Shown in pieces: positions 40,320 through 48,721 of a stretch of 52,895 nt of DNA. The notes below the pieces were generated by a model, which was not told where the DNA came from, did not search any database, and was given only the letters and a program-made list of their open reading frames with translations. This stretch comes from Clostridia bacterium (GTDB taxonomy: Bacteria > Bacillota > Clostridia > Christensenellales > DUVY01): contig BNZQ01000009.1 in the NCBI GenBank assembly GCA_026001225.1, positions 1-52,895 on the forward strand, written 5' to 3'. A program made the position numbers and the translations under genes. Within the stretch, counting starts at the first letter, position 1; the number at the start of each line of letters is the position of its first letter.

Positions 40320-40868
40320 ATGAAAACATTCGTCTGTTCGGTCTGCGGCTACGTTCACGAAGGCGGCGATGCGCCCGCCAAATGTCCGCAATGCGGCGCG
40401 CCCTGCGCCAAGTTTGCGGAAAAGACCTCCGCCGCCCCCGCTTTTGCGTGCGAGCACGCTATCGGCGTCGGCGCGAAAGACAAGATCGACAAAGCGGTTT
40501 ACGACGGCTTGATCATGAACTTCAACGGGGAGTGCTGCGAGGTGGGTATGTATCTTGCGATGGCCCGCCAAGCCTCCCGCGAAGGATATCCGGAAATCGC
40601 GTCGGCGTTTGAAAAGTACGCCTACGACGAAGCCGAACATGCCTCCAAATTCGCCGAGTTGTTGGGCGAGGTGGTCACGTCTTCGACCAGGAAGAACCTC
40701 GAACTGCGCGCGGCCGCCGAAGCCGGAGCCTGCCAAGGCAAGTTGGATTTGGCCAAAAAAGCGAAGGAACTCAATTACGACGCGATTCACGACACCGTAC
40801 ACGAGATGGCCAAGGACGAAGCCCGTCACGGCGCGGGATTCGCGGGCCTGCTGAAGCGTTATTTTTAA
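40320..40868 (+). CDS. Reverse rubrerythrin
   Basis: 182 residues. The rubredoxin domain is N-terminal (C6, C9, C22, C25 in FVCSVCGY and KCPQCGAP), and the four-helix diiron domain follows ([39 protein letters not shown]). This reversed order defines the clostridial reverse rubrerythrins that reduce hydrogen peroxide and oxygen with NADH-derived electrons. A strong AAAAGGAG site precedes it. The PerR gene 75 bp upstream fits peroxide control. A strong terminator closes the unit. Confidence 0.92.
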   Translation: MKTFVCSVCGYVHEGGDAPAKCPQCGAPCAKFAEKTSAAPAFACEHAIGVGAKDKIDKAVYDGLIMNFNGECCEVGMYLAMARQASREGYPEIASAFEKYAYDEAEHASKFAELLGEVVTSSTRKNLELRAAAEAGACQGKLDLAKKAKELNYDAIHDTVHEMAKDEARHGAGFAGLLKRYF

Positions 40869-40883
40869 TTCGACGAATCGGAC

Positions 40884-41009
40884 TTTGTTAAATTTGTCAT
40901 TTCGGTTGGGATCCGCGGGCGTCTGCCCGTGATCCCGGCTTGAAATATAAATCTTAACCCAAACTCCCGATTTACTCTGGCTGATTTATTTCGGCCGGAG
41001 TATTTTCAG
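40884..41009. other. Gap after the rubrerythrin gene
   Basis: No gene seen. It contains a gggatc-cgggc/gcccg-gatccc hairpin (about 40909-40938) next to tgtcatttcgg, i.e. another copy of the dispersed 'gtcatt' repeat type. Confidence 0.45.
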
Positions 41010-41046
41010 ATATATCGGCGCGCCCCCCGCGCCGATATATTTTTTT
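41010..41046 (+). terminator. Rho-independent terminator of perR-rubrerythrin
   Basis: atatatcggcgcg (41010-41022), 5-nt loop of C, cgcgccgatatat (41028-41040), then six T. A perfect 13-bp stem. Confidence 0.9.
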
Positions 41047-41190
41047 GTTTTACCACTTTATTCGGTCGGTGATCTCTCGCTTTGCTTCGCTCCGGTTGAG
41101 ATGACAAAACTGACCCCTGTCCGCTACCTGTTCCCTACACCCTAATCCCTACACCCCTAACCACTGACCACTCTCTTGCCCCGCTTTTCT
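41047..41190. repeat. Low-complexity repeat block before the small membrane protein
   Basis: Contains gatctctcgctttgcttcgctccgg, acctgttccctacaccctaatccc and ccactgaccactc oligomers of the same dispersed families as in mtaB. No gene. Confidence 0.55.
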
Positions 41191-41191
41191 C

Positions 41192-41220
41192 TTGTCCGTT
41201 TTGCAATTCTATGGTATAAT
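41192..41220 (+). promoter_or_regulatory. Promoter giving a leaderless message
   Basis: TTGTCC (41192-41197), 17-bp spacer, TATAAT (41215-41220). The ATG at 41228 is 7 nt after the -10 box. Confidence 0.7.
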
Positions 41221-41227
41221 AGACAAA

Positions 41228-41812
41228 ATGGGAATCGTCGTTTTGATTTTGTCGATCGTGCTTGCCGCCGCGTTTTTAAGCGTCATGGCGCGGCACTGTT
41301 TCCTTGCTCTGCGCGCGCAAATCAAGCTCTACAATTCGATTCAACTCGTCGTATTGCGAAACGTTCGGATTCATTATCTGATCGGGGCGATCTGCTCGGC
41401 GGCGGTCAGCATCTTTTGCGTCGTGGTCGCCTCGATATCCGACATACCCGCGCGTTTGGTTTTAGCCGAAACCTTCGACATGTCCCGCCCCGCGCTTTCC
41501 GTAACGTTCGTCTGTTTGGCTCTTGTATGGTTTTCGGTGGCCGTGCCTCTCTTTGTGATGTACTTTTCCCGTTCGGCGGTCGTGGATCGCGGCATTTACG
41601 TTTCCGGCCGTTTTATCGATTGGCACCGCCTGTACTATTATCATGTGGACGAGGAAAAGCACAGCTTCATTTTGAGCGTCAATAAAAAAGGGCCTTACGC
41701 TTTAAAAGGCGTATTCGGCCCCTGCCGTTTCGACCGAATCGACGAGGAAAAGGTTAAATTCATCTTAAATAAAAATCGGAACCGCTTCCTCACGCATTAC
41801 GATATCCGTTAA
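41228..41812 (+). CDS. Small membrane protein with C-terminal cytoplasmic domain (DUF5673-like)
   Basis: 194 residues with three membrane helices (about 2-20, 48-70, 85-110). The C-terminal ~75 residues form a soluble domain (DRGIYVSGRFIDWHRLYYYHVDEE, then ALKGVFGPCRFDRIDEEKVKFIL). The latter recalls DUF5673-type or PH-like domains of membrane proteins that sense or shape the envelope, but the resemblance is weak. The mRNA is predicted to be leaderless. It converges with the ABC transporter ATPase gene, leaving 7 bp between stops. Confidence 0.7.
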   Translation: MGIVVLILSIVLAAAFLSVMARHCFLALRAQIKLYNSIQLVVLRNVRIHYLIGAICSAAVSIFCVVVASISDIPARLVLAETFDMSRPALSVTFVCLALVWFSVAVPLFVMYFSRSAVVDRGIYVSGRFIDWHRLYYYHVDEEKHSFILSVNKKGPYALKGVFGPCRFDRIDEEKVKFILNKNRNRFLTHYDIR

Positions 41813-41819
41813 AAATTCC

Positions 41820-42524
41820 CTATTGAGCGTCCAACGCGGCGAATATCTCTCTTTTCGCGCGGTCCGCTTCCGCCCCGTACAGCCGTCCCTCGCCCTTCTC
41901 TCCGCATAAATCGATATTCTTTTTCAACCGCATCGGATTTCCCCCGTATACCCGCGCACAATCCCCGACGATCAATGCCTCGTCCACGTCGTGCGTCACA
42001 AAGATCACCGTGCGGCGCTCACGTTCCCACAATTTCAAAAATTCGCCCGTCAACCGCCGTTTCAGCTCGGCGTCCAACCCGCCGAACGGCTCGTCCAACA
42101 GCAAGGTATCGGACGGATAGGCAAACGCGCGGATCAAGGACAACCGCCCCGCCATGCCGCCCGAAAGCTCGTGCGGATACAAGTTCCGCGCCTCGTGTAA
42201 TCCCGCCAAAGTCAAATACCCGTCGATCACATTCTCCCGTTCCGCTTTGTCGGGGAAAGGCTTCCTTAATACGAAATCCAAGTTTTGGACGGCGGTCTTT
42301 TGCGGAATCAGGCGCGGCTCCTGAAACACGCAGGACGGCCTCCCCGCCCCCTCTATGCCGCCGCTTTGCGGCCGATATAAGCCCGCCAACAAGTACAACA
42401 GCGTGGTTTTTCCGCACCCGCTGGGGCCCAGCACGCAGGTGATTTTACGGTCGGCAAATTCGCCGTCAAATTTGTCGAATATGACGGTTTCACCGTAAGA
42501 AAAAGACACGCCGGTCAGCTTCAA
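41820..42524 (-). CDS. ABC importer ATPase (SsuB/TauB-like)
   Basis: 234 residues. Walker A GPSGCGKT (33-40), Q-loop (Gln68), signature LSGGM (120-124) and Walker B with LLLDEPFGGLD (141-151) are complete. The subfamily resembles the ATPases of nitrate, sulfonate and taurine importers, which couple ATP hydrolysis to uptake. The substrate is not visible. It is the last gene after the permease and binding protein and probably cotranscribed with them. Confidence 0.9.
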   Translation of the reverse strand: MKLTGVSFSYGETVIFDKFDGEFADRKITCVLGPSGCGKTTLLYLLAGLYRPQSGGIEGAGRPSCVFQEPRLIPQKTAVQNLDFVLRKPFPDKAERENVIDGYLTLAGLHEARNLYPHELSGGMAGRLSLIRAFAYPSDTLLLDEPFGGLDAELKRRLTGEFLKLWERERRTVIFVTHDVDEALIVGDCARVYGGNPMRLKKNIDLCGEKGEGRLYGAEADRAKREIFAALDAQ

Positions 42525-42566
42525 TTTTGATTTTTCTCCTTTTCCTTTTTCGGAAAACCCTTTTTC

Positions 42567-43382
42567 TCAGCCTTTTTTCCACGGCAAAGCATAGCGCGCA
42601 AGCAGCCGTAACAAGCACTCGCATAAAAATCCCAGCAATACGGCGACGATTAACCACACGAACGCCAGTTCAAAATCAAAACTCTGTTTGGCGTGTAACA
42701 GCATATACCCGATCGATACCGTAGGCAGTCCCAGAATCTCGGCGGCAATCACGACCTTTATATTCAGTCCGAAGCTGGCGATCACGGAGGAAAATACCGC
42801 CGAAGCCGCGCCGGGCAGATAGATATTCCAAATTTGCCCGCCTTTGGACACGCCGAATGCGTCGGCCATTTGCAACAATTTCCGATCCACGCCGTCCAAC
42901 GCTGAACGCACATTCTCATAACACAGCGGAAAAACCACCAAAAAAGCGACGGCGGCGGGTAACGCCGCGCCTCCCACGACAAGCAACAGAATCAAAATCA
43001 CCGCGATCGTGGGCATAGCGCGGCACGCGGTCGCAAACGGAGAAACGAGATCGGCTGCAGGTTTCCATAAATGCGCGAGAACCGCGAACACGGCCGCCGC
43101 CGCGAAAGCGATCAGGAAGCTGTACAAGCTCCGCCACAGCGTCCCCCCGACCGCCTTATAAAAACCTCCCGTGCCGAGCTCGCTCCACAATAAAACGAGC
43201 GTCCTCCACGGAGTCGGAACAACGCCGTAGTCGTTGAGGCGGGTAACGGATACTATCGCCCAAATCCCGACGAGCAGGGCAAATCCCGCGATCCGGTACG
43301 GCAGGCGTTTTAAAAACGCCGTTTTCCGGTCGTTTCCGTTTGCCGCGCCGTTTTTCTTTGTCCTGTCGCTTCCTTTTGTCAT
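42567..43382 (-). CDS. ABC importer permease (SsuC/TauC-like)
   Basis: 271 residues with six membrane helices and the EAA-like motif preceding the cytoplasmic loop (ADAFGVSKGGQIWNIYLPGAASAVF). A charged N-terminus precedes the first helix. The subfamily forms the membrane channel of importers for sulfonates, nitrate or thiamine precursors. It lies between binding protein and ATPase in the usual order binding protein, permease, ATPase. The substrate cannot be given. Confidence 0.9.
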   Translation of the reverse strand: MTKGSDRTKKNGAANGNDRKTAFLKRLPYRIAGFALLVGIWAIVSVTRLNDYGVVPTPWRTLVLLWSELGTGGFYKAVGGTLWRSLYSFLIAFAAAAVFAVLAHLWKPAADLVSPFATACRAMPTIAVILILLLVVGGAALPAAVAFLVVFPLCYENVRSALDGVDRKLLQMADAFGVSKGGQIWNIYLPGAASAVFSSVIASFGLNIKVVIAAEILGLPTVSIGYMLLHAKQSFDFELAFVWLIVAVLLGFLCECLLRLLARYALPWKKG

Positions 43383-43405
43383 GCCGTTCCTTTAAGTGAA
43401 GAATC

Positions 43406-44467
43406 TCATCCTTTTGAATAATAAAAATTCTCGTCCGGCACTTTCCCGCCGATCAAATTCACGCTGTTCGCGCTGTCGTTTTTGATGATTTCCAGATAGG
43501 CGTTGACGGCGGCCTTGGCCTCGGCGGCATACGTGAAATTGAGCGGCAATCGTCCCGCGTCTACGGCGATTTTTACGGGGCCGCCTCCGGGAATCGCCGC
43601 CGAATTCAAAACGTTTTTGGCCAAATCCCCGGCCTCTTTGGGGTTGTTAAACGCCCAATCGGTCGATAGAGCGGCCATGGAAATGAATTTATCCAAAAAC
43701 GCCTTGTCCTTTTCCAACAGCCTTTTATGGAAAAACAATCCCGCCTGCGGGTACATTTGATCGCCGTGCTTTTCTTTCCACAAGGTTTGAAAATTGATTT
43801 TCGGAACAAATCCGGGTCTTTGACTTGCACCTGCCGCTTGAGTGGCGACCGGTTCGGCCAACACGGCGTAATGTATTATTCCTTTATCTTTGTCCTCTTT
43901 AATCGCCTCGAGAACGTCGCTCGGACCGTTCAGATAAGTGACCGTGACCTCGCCTGCGATCCCGTACTGATTCAGCAGATGCCGTAAAGTAATCCCCGGC
44001 GTGCCCGATTCCGTAAAAGCGTAAACCGTTTTGCCCTTCAAAATATCCATACGCGCCTGATTGTCCGGCGCGTTGTCAAAAACCGGATCGTCGGACACTA
44101 AGTGCATGATTCCCCAAATCGACACGCCCGCGAAGCGGTATCCGTGATCCTCGGCTTCGTTATACATCTTCGCTCCGAGATTGATCGGCGCGACGGCGAT
44201 ATCGGGTGCGGATTGCATCATTTGCGCGGTCAGAGTATCGGCGTTCAGGGTCGTCCATTCGGTTTTATATCCGTTTTCAACGGCGTAATTCTCCGCGCGC
44301 ATTTTGGCGATCGACAGGATCGGCGCGCCGTCGGGCACGGCAATCGAGATCGTTTTTACTCCCCCCGTTTCCTTGTCCCCTCCGCACGCCGCAAAAGCGA
44401 ACGCGGCGAACACGACCGCCGAGGCCAAAAGCAACGCCTTGAAAATCCCTCTGTTTCGTTGATTCAT
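43406..44467 (-). CDS. ABC importer solute-binding lipoprotein
   Basis: 353 residues from the ATG behind AAAAGGACTGACT. The signal peptide ends in the lipobox FAFAAC (Cys near 28), so it is a lipid-anchored receptor. The two-lobed periplasmic fold includes SIAVPDGAPILSIAKMRAEN and PDIAVAPINLGAK, as in the NMT1/nitrate-sulfonate group. The hydrophobic GTPGITLRHLLNQYG sits in the cleft region. The first gene of the importer group. Regulation by the adjacent DtxR-type gene is possible but unproven. Confidence 0.85.
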   Translation of the reverse strand: MNQRNRGIFKALLLASAVVFAAFAFAACGGDKETGGVKTISIAVPDGAPILSIAKMRAENYAVENGYKTEWTTLNADTLTAQMMQSAPDIAVAPINLGAKMYNEAEDHGYRFAGVSIWGIMHLVSDDPVFDNAPDNQARMDILKGKTVYAFTESGTPGITLRHLLNQYGIAGEVTVTYLNGPSDVLEAIKEDKDKGIIHYAVLAEPVATQAAGASQRPGFVPKINFQTLWKEKHGDQMYPQAGLFFHKRLLEKDKAFLDKFISMAALSTDWAFNNPKEAGDLAKNVLNSAAIPGGGPVKIAVDAGRLPLNFTYAAEAKAAVNAYLEIIKNDSANSVNLIGGKVPDENFYYSKG

Positions 44468-44585
44468 AGTCAGTCCTTTTCTCATCTTACCCCGCGCCTT
44501 ACCGTTTTATCCGAAAGTTTCACCCTTTGCTTTTATTTTATCGCGCCGCTATGTCGGGCTGACGCGCGCTGTCAGCCCCTATGGT

Positions 44586-44978
44586 TCATACCATCGGTGA
44601 ATTTCGTACAATCTCCTTGATCCTCGCGAAGGTTTCCTCGCTGATATCGTGTTCCATGCGGCAAGCGTCGCGGGCGGCGGTTTCCGCGCTCACGCCGTTC
44701 AGCACCCAAAATTTGGTTAACGTATCGTGACGATCGAATATTTCCTCGGCCCTTGCGTTCCCCTCTGCGGTCAGGCGGATATGGTTATCGGCGTCCATGA
44801 CGATCAAGCCGTTGGCCCGCAATATTTTCATGGCACGCGTAATCGAGGGCTTGGAATAATTCAATTCGTTGGCGATATCCACCGAGTGCACGCCCGCCTT
44901 TTTTTGAGACAGCAAATAGATGGTTTCCAAATAGTCCTCGCCGGACTCGTGTATCCCTTTTCCCATTCGCACTTCCAT
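44586..44978 (-). CDS. DtxR/MntR-family metal-dependent regulator
   Basis: 130 residues: winged helix (SVDIANELNYSKPSITRAMKIL) plus dimerisation domain; the SH3-like third domain is lacking, as in MntR. Ligand positions are Asp15, Glu18, His84, Cys106, Glu109 and His110. The Asp/Glu pair matches MntR, but Cys106 replaces the MntR Glu and matches DtxR/IdeR, so the metal (Mn or Fe) is uncertain. The first ATG lies 6 nt after the -10 box (leaderless); an ATG four codons on has GGAAG before it. A palindrome TTAGCGTACGCTAA lies upstream. Confidence 0.82.
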   Translation of the reverse strand: MEVRMGKGIHESGEDYLETIYLLSQKKAGVHSVDIANELNYSKPSITRAMKILRANGLIVMDADNHIRLTAEGNARAEEIFDRHDTLTKFWVLNGVSAETAARDACRMEHDISEETFARIKEIVRNSPMV

Positions 44979-44984
44979 AGGAAC

Positions 44985-45013
44985 AGTATATCACAAAACG
45001 GAACGATTGACAA
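44985..45013 (-). promoter_or_regulatory. Promoter of the DtxR-type regulator
   Basis: TTGTCA (45013-45008), 17-bp spacer, TATACT (44990-44985) on the minus strand. The ATG at 44978 is 6 nt downstream of the -10. Confidence 0.75.
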
Positions 45014-45023
45014 GGAAAAATAG

Positions 45024-45037
45024 TTAGCGTACGCTAA
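45024..45037. promoter_or_regulatory. Perfect palindromic operator candidate
   Basis: ttagcgtacgctaa, a 14-bp perfect palindrome 10 bp upstream of the -35 box of the DtxR-type gene. The TTAG/CTAA ends are typical of DtxR-family operators. Autoregulation is inferred. Confidence 0.6.
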
Positions 45038-45129
45038 TTTATAGATGTTTTGACACGGTATCGCGAAGTATATATACCGTTAAAACACAACGCAACGTAT
45101 GTCTTACCGGTATAAACGACGGTTTCGGG

Positions 45130-45242
45130 CAATGTCATTGCGATCCGGAATGAAATGAGGCGCGGCAATCTCAACAAATACGGAAACGCTCCGGTTGTTT
45201 TTTGCGATTGTTTCGTCGCTTCGCTCCTCACAATGACCTTGT
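45130..45242. repeat. Dispersed gtcattgcgatccggaatgaa repeat, inverted pair
   Basis: gtcattgcgatccggaatgaaatgaggcgcggcaatctc (45134 onward) and cttcgctcctcacaatgac (45218-45239) are an inverted pair of the 'gtcattgcgag' family. Confidence 0.6.
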
Positions 45243-45260
45243 TTGACCGTTATCTTATAC

Positions 45261-46484
45261 TCAGCTAAATACAAAGATTTGAAGGATATCCGCAAGGATA
45301 ATAAACCCGATCAGCACGAACAGCCCGACCGCGTGAATCCAAGCCTCGACGCTACGCTTGACAGGTTTACCGCGAATCCATTCGATAATACAAAAAACAA
45401 TACGGCTGCCGTCCAACGCGGGGATCGGGAGCAAATTGAAAATCCCCAAATTGACCGCGAGCAGGGGCAGCAAAAACAAGAGATTGCTGAAACTTGCAAC
45501 CGTCATTTGGCCGATGACGGCGACCGTGGTAATCGTGCCGCCCACCTGACGGATGCCCGTCGCGCTCGTAAACAGCTGTCCCAGCGACGACAGAATCAGC
45601 CCCGCCATTTTGAGGGTATACGGCACGGTGTCGCCCAACGCCGTCCATACGTTATAATCCTGTTTATAGGGCGTCAAAACGCCGTCGTTCTGTCTGTAAA
45701 AGGATTGCAGGGAAATCCCCAAACCGACGATCGTCACTTCCTCTGTCGCGGCGGAACGCCCCGCGCAAGTAAACACGCTCTGTTTCTCCTGCGTTTGTTT
45801 GTACGTGAACTTCCGAAAGCCTTCCTCCGTCATCTCCGCTCCGCCACGCATAAGCGTCATCGAAAACGGCGCGCCTATCCCGATTCTTTCCAACGCGGCC
45901 GACAGATCGGCCGACGTTTTGATCCGACTGTCGTTGACCATTACGATAATATCGCCCGCGAAAAGTCTGTCCCTGTTCGGATTGTCGTCCGGCTCCGGCG
46001 CGTCGGGCGCGACAAAGGTGATTTCCGGCCTCGTTTCCTTCGCAAATACCTCGGCGACCTGAATCCCCGTCGTTTTATAGGTATTGCCCACGGCCAGGAG
46101 GACGATAAAGGAAAAGATCAGTCCCGAAAAGATATTAAACAGCGCGCCCATCGCAAGAACGACGATGCGTTTCCACGGTTTCTGTTCGGTAAAATTACCG
46201 CTTCTCGGTCTCCAAGGATCTTCGTCGCCGCCCGAAGTATGTTCGGGATAGTCCTTGCCGTCCTCTCCCTCGAACGCGCAAAATCCCCCCAACGGAAAGG
46301 CGCGCAGGGAGTAGGTCACGCCGTCCTTGCCCTTTTTGGACAGGATTTTAGGGCCCATACCGACCGCGAATTCGTTGATTTTAAATTTGAGCAGCTTGCC
46401 CGCCGTAAAGTGCCCCAGCTCATGAATCGTAATCATAGCCAAAAGCACGAGAACGGCGATAAATATGCCGAGAACCGTTTGCAT
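45261..46484 (-). CDS. rseP: RIP metalloprotease RseP (site-2 protease)
   Basis: 407 residues. HELGH (21-25) in the first membrane helix is the zinc site. A PDZ domain (VNDSRIKTSADLSAALERIGIG) follows, and the C-terminal N-x-x-P-x-P-x-L-D-G motif (NLLPIPALDG) is present. The protease cuts anti-sigma factors and signal peptides in the membrane. Length is normal. It closes the rpsB-uppS-cdsA-dxr-rseP cluster in the usual order. Confidence 0.95.
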   Translation of the reverse strand: MQTVLGIFIAVLVLLAMITIHELGHFTAGKLLKFKINEFAVGMGPKILSKKGKDGVTYSLRAFPLGGFCAFEGEDGKDYPEHTSGGDEDPWRPRSGNFTEQKPWKRIVVLAMGALFNIFSGLIFSFIVLLAVGNTYKTTGIQVAEVFAKETRPEITFVAPDAPEPDDNPNRDRLFAGDIIVMVNDSRIKTSADLSAALERIGIGAPFSMTLMRGGAEMTEEGFRKFTYKQTQEKQSVFTCAGRSAATEEVTIVGLGISLQSFYRQNDGVLTPYKQDYNVWTALGDTVPYTLKMAGLILSSLGQLFTSATGIRQVGGTITTVAVIGQMTVASFSNLLFLLPLLAVNLGIFNLLPIPALDGSRIVFCIIEWIRGKPVKRSVEAWIHAVGLFVLIGFIILADILQIFVFS

Positions 46485-46497
46485 CCTATTCCTTCTT

Positions 46498-46645
46498 TAA
46501 CTGAAAACTGAAATCTGAAAACTGAAAATTATGGATACCGAACAAGAAACTTTCATTATGCTTTATGTTTCTTACCCGCCGACAAAGCCGTTTTTACGGC
46601 CATTCGACCGCAATTTTCAGTTTTCACTTTTCAGATTTCACTTAT
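46498..46645. repeat. Inverted low-complexity cassette (aactgaaaactg type)
   Basis: aactgaaaactgaaatctgaa (46499 onward) and ttttcagttttcacttttcag (46612 onward) are the arms; the spacer holds the cgacaaagccgttttt core also found near 24898. It overlaps the stop of dxr by 8 nt. Confidence 0.7.
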
Positions 46646-47750
46646 GTAACGCTCTTATCCTTTCTGCCGCGGCCCCCCGCGCCTCCGCTTCCGCCCGCAT
46701 GATCTCTTCAAAATCCCGCGCCGGCCTATTCTTTATTGTATTCAATACCGCGTCTATTATATCATAAATTTGCGTAAACCGTATCGCCCCCGCCAGAAAT
46801 GCCGCGACCGCCTCCTCGTCGGCGGCCGCCAGCGCGCACGTCATGACGCCACCTGCAAGCATCGCCTGCCTGCACAGCCGAAAGCACGGAAATTGCGTCT
46901 CCGACAGCGGCTCGAACGTCAACGCCTTTAACGCCGCGAAATCGATCGGCCGCGCGCTCATGCCCGTGACGACTCGATCGGGATACGTCAGCGCGTAGGC
47001 AATCGGGATTTCCATATCGGGATAGCTCATTTGCGCGAAATGCGACCCGTCCGTAAATTCCGCTATGGAATGAATGACGCTCTGCGGATGCACGATCACG
47101 TCGATTTGTTCGTTTCGAAGCCCGAATAAAAACTTCGCCTCGATGACCTCCATGCCCTTATTGACCATGGTCGCGCTGTCCGTCGAGATTTTTGCGCCCA
47201 TCTTAAAGGTCGGGTGTTTTAATACCTCTTCCTTCGCGACGTTTTCCGACGTTTCGGGATCGCGCCGCAAAAACGGCCCGCCGCTCGCGGTCAGAATCAC
47301 GCGTTTGAGTTCCCGCCCCTCGTCGCCCCGCAAACATTGAAAGATCGCGGAATGCTCGCTGTCCACGGGAATGACATTGACGCCCTTTTCCCGATGGTTT
47401 CGGATCAACGCGGCGGCATAGTCCCCGCCCGCAACGATCGCCTCTTTATTGGCGAGGGCGATCTGTTTTACGCCCCGTTTCAGCGCGTTCACCAAAACGG
47501 ACAAGCCGACCGTCCCCGTCACCGCGGCGACGACGATATCGGCGTCATAGACTTCGGGGCGGTTCAGCGCGTCGTCTTTTTGCAAGCCGTGAAACGCAGG
47601 CCGGAATTCGGCCGCCTGCGCGCCGAGCAAAGCGGCGTTCGAGTGCGCGGTCAATGCGGAAACCTTAAATAAATCGGGATGCCGTCGGACGACGTTCAAG
47701 GTCTGCGTGCCGATCGAGCCGGTACTCCCCAATATCGCGATACGTTTCAA
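46638..47750 (-). CDS. dxr: 1-deoxy-D-xylulose-5-phosphate reductoisomerase
   Basis: 370 residues. The NADPH motif GSTGSIG (8-14), the PVDSEHSA metal site, the catalytic-loop region and the final SDSxxxxx-type TDSAT segment (STDSATMVNKG) are all present. It makes 2-C-methylerythritol 4-phosphate, the committed step of the MEP isoprenoid route. The next upstream genes cdsA and uppS use lipid and isoprenoid products. Its ATG overlaps the cdsA stop (ATGA). Confidence 0.95.
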   Translation of the reverse strand: MKRIAILGSTGSIGTQTLNVVRRHPDLFKVSALTAHSNAALLGAQAAEFRPAFHGLQKDDALNRPEVYDADIVVAAVTGTVGLSVLVNALKRGVKQIALANKEAIVAGGDYAAALIRNHREKGVNVIPVDSEHSAIFQCLRGDEGRELKRVILTASGGPFLRRDPETSENVAKEEVLKHPTFKMGAKISTDSATMVNKGMEVIEAKFLFGLRNEQIDVIVHPQSVIHSIAEFTDGSHFAQMSYPDMEIPIAYALTYPDRVVTGMSARPIDFAALKALTFEPLSETQFPCFRLCRQAMLAGGVMTCALAAADEEAVAAFLAGAIRFTQIYDIIDAVLNTIKNRPARDFEEIMRAEAEARGAAAERIRALHK

Positions 47751-48691
47751 ATCAAAATCACCATCAGGTAGAAATACACAAATATCGAATTAAAAATCAG
47801 CCCGTCCAGCCGGTCCATAAATCCGCCGTGTCCGGGAAAAACGTTGGAATAGTCCTTGATTTCGCAAAACCGCTTAATGAAGCTCGCGGCCAAATCGCCG
47901 CATTGCGTAAAGACGCTGCCTACGACGCCCATGACGATATAATGATAAATTTGGATGTCCTTGCCGTCCGCAACGCCCGCGAGCAGATATTTAAACAACA
48001 GGAATCCGATCATCGCCCCGATTACGCCGCCCAAAAGGCCGCCGACCGCGCCGCTGATTGTCTTTTTCGGGCTTAAATTCGGACACAATTTGGGCCCTTT
48101 AAAGGTCATACCGATCAAGTACGCGAACGTATCCGAGCCGAACGACACGGCAAACAGTATGATCATACCGAATACGGACCGCAAGTCCCCGCTGCCCGTG
48201 CCGGAAACCGGCGCGATATTGTTTAAGGACAACATAAAAATCAACAGGAGCGTCGGATAAAACAACAGAAAGGCGGTACTGACGATATTGGGCAGACCTT
48301 TTTGTATCCGCGTCTCGCCCGCGGCTTCGGCGGTTTTCGGCGGCGCCTTGAAAAAGAACGCCGACACGAGCATGACGATAAACACGGAGGGTAATTCGAT
48401 CGAGGTATATAAAAGCGTGCTGTACCGGCTGCCGGGCACAAGCCATTCGGTGTGCCGGCCGATCAGGATCAGCGCATAGCTGCAAGCCAAATGAGCAAAA
48501 ACGATCAAATACAGAGGTCTTGAAAGCTTCGGCGTGATCGCCCTGCCTACCTCGATCAGGGCCATGACCGAAATGAACAGGATCAACGCGTCCATAAACA
48601 ACGGCGACACCAAAATCTTTAAAGCGAACGCGCCGGCGATAACGGCCAATATAAACGCTCCCGTCAGGAGCCTTTTTGTGAAAGAATTCAT
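47747..48691 (-). CDS. cdsA: Phosphatidate cytidylyltransferase
   Basis: 314 residues with about eight membrane helices. The CdsA signature is near the C-terminus (SFIKRFCEIKDYSNVFPGHGG, about 268-288; GHGGFMDRLD with the catalytic Asp). It makes CDP-diacylglycerol for phospholipid synthesis. Coupled to dxr by an ATGA overlap and preceded by uppS. The length is slightly above average because of a loop (APPKTAEAAGETRIQKG). Confidence 0.93.
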   Translation of the reverse strand: MNSFTKRLLTGAFILAVIAGAFALKILVSPLFMDALILFISVMALIEVGRAITPKLSRPLYLIVFAHLACSYALILIGRHTEWLVPGSRYSTLLYTSIELPSVFIVMLVSAFFFKAPPKTAEAAGETRIQKGLPNIVSTAFLLFYPTLLLIFMLSLNNIAPVSGTGSGDLRSVFGMIILFAVSFGSDTFAYLIGMTFKGPKLCPNLSPKKTISGAVGGLLGGVIGAMIGFLLFKYLLAGVADGKDIQIYHYIVMGVVGSVFTQCGDLAASFIKRFCEIKDYSNVFPGHGGFMDRLDGLIFNSIFVYFYLMVILI

Positions 48692-48721
48692 TTTTTAGTT
48701 GTTAGTGGTCAACCGTTTATT

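Noticed and set aside
44480..44585. TPP or similar riboswitch before the ABC binding-protein gene
   Set aside because: Only a simple gggctgac/gtcagccc hairpin is present; no CTGAGA or other conserved core.
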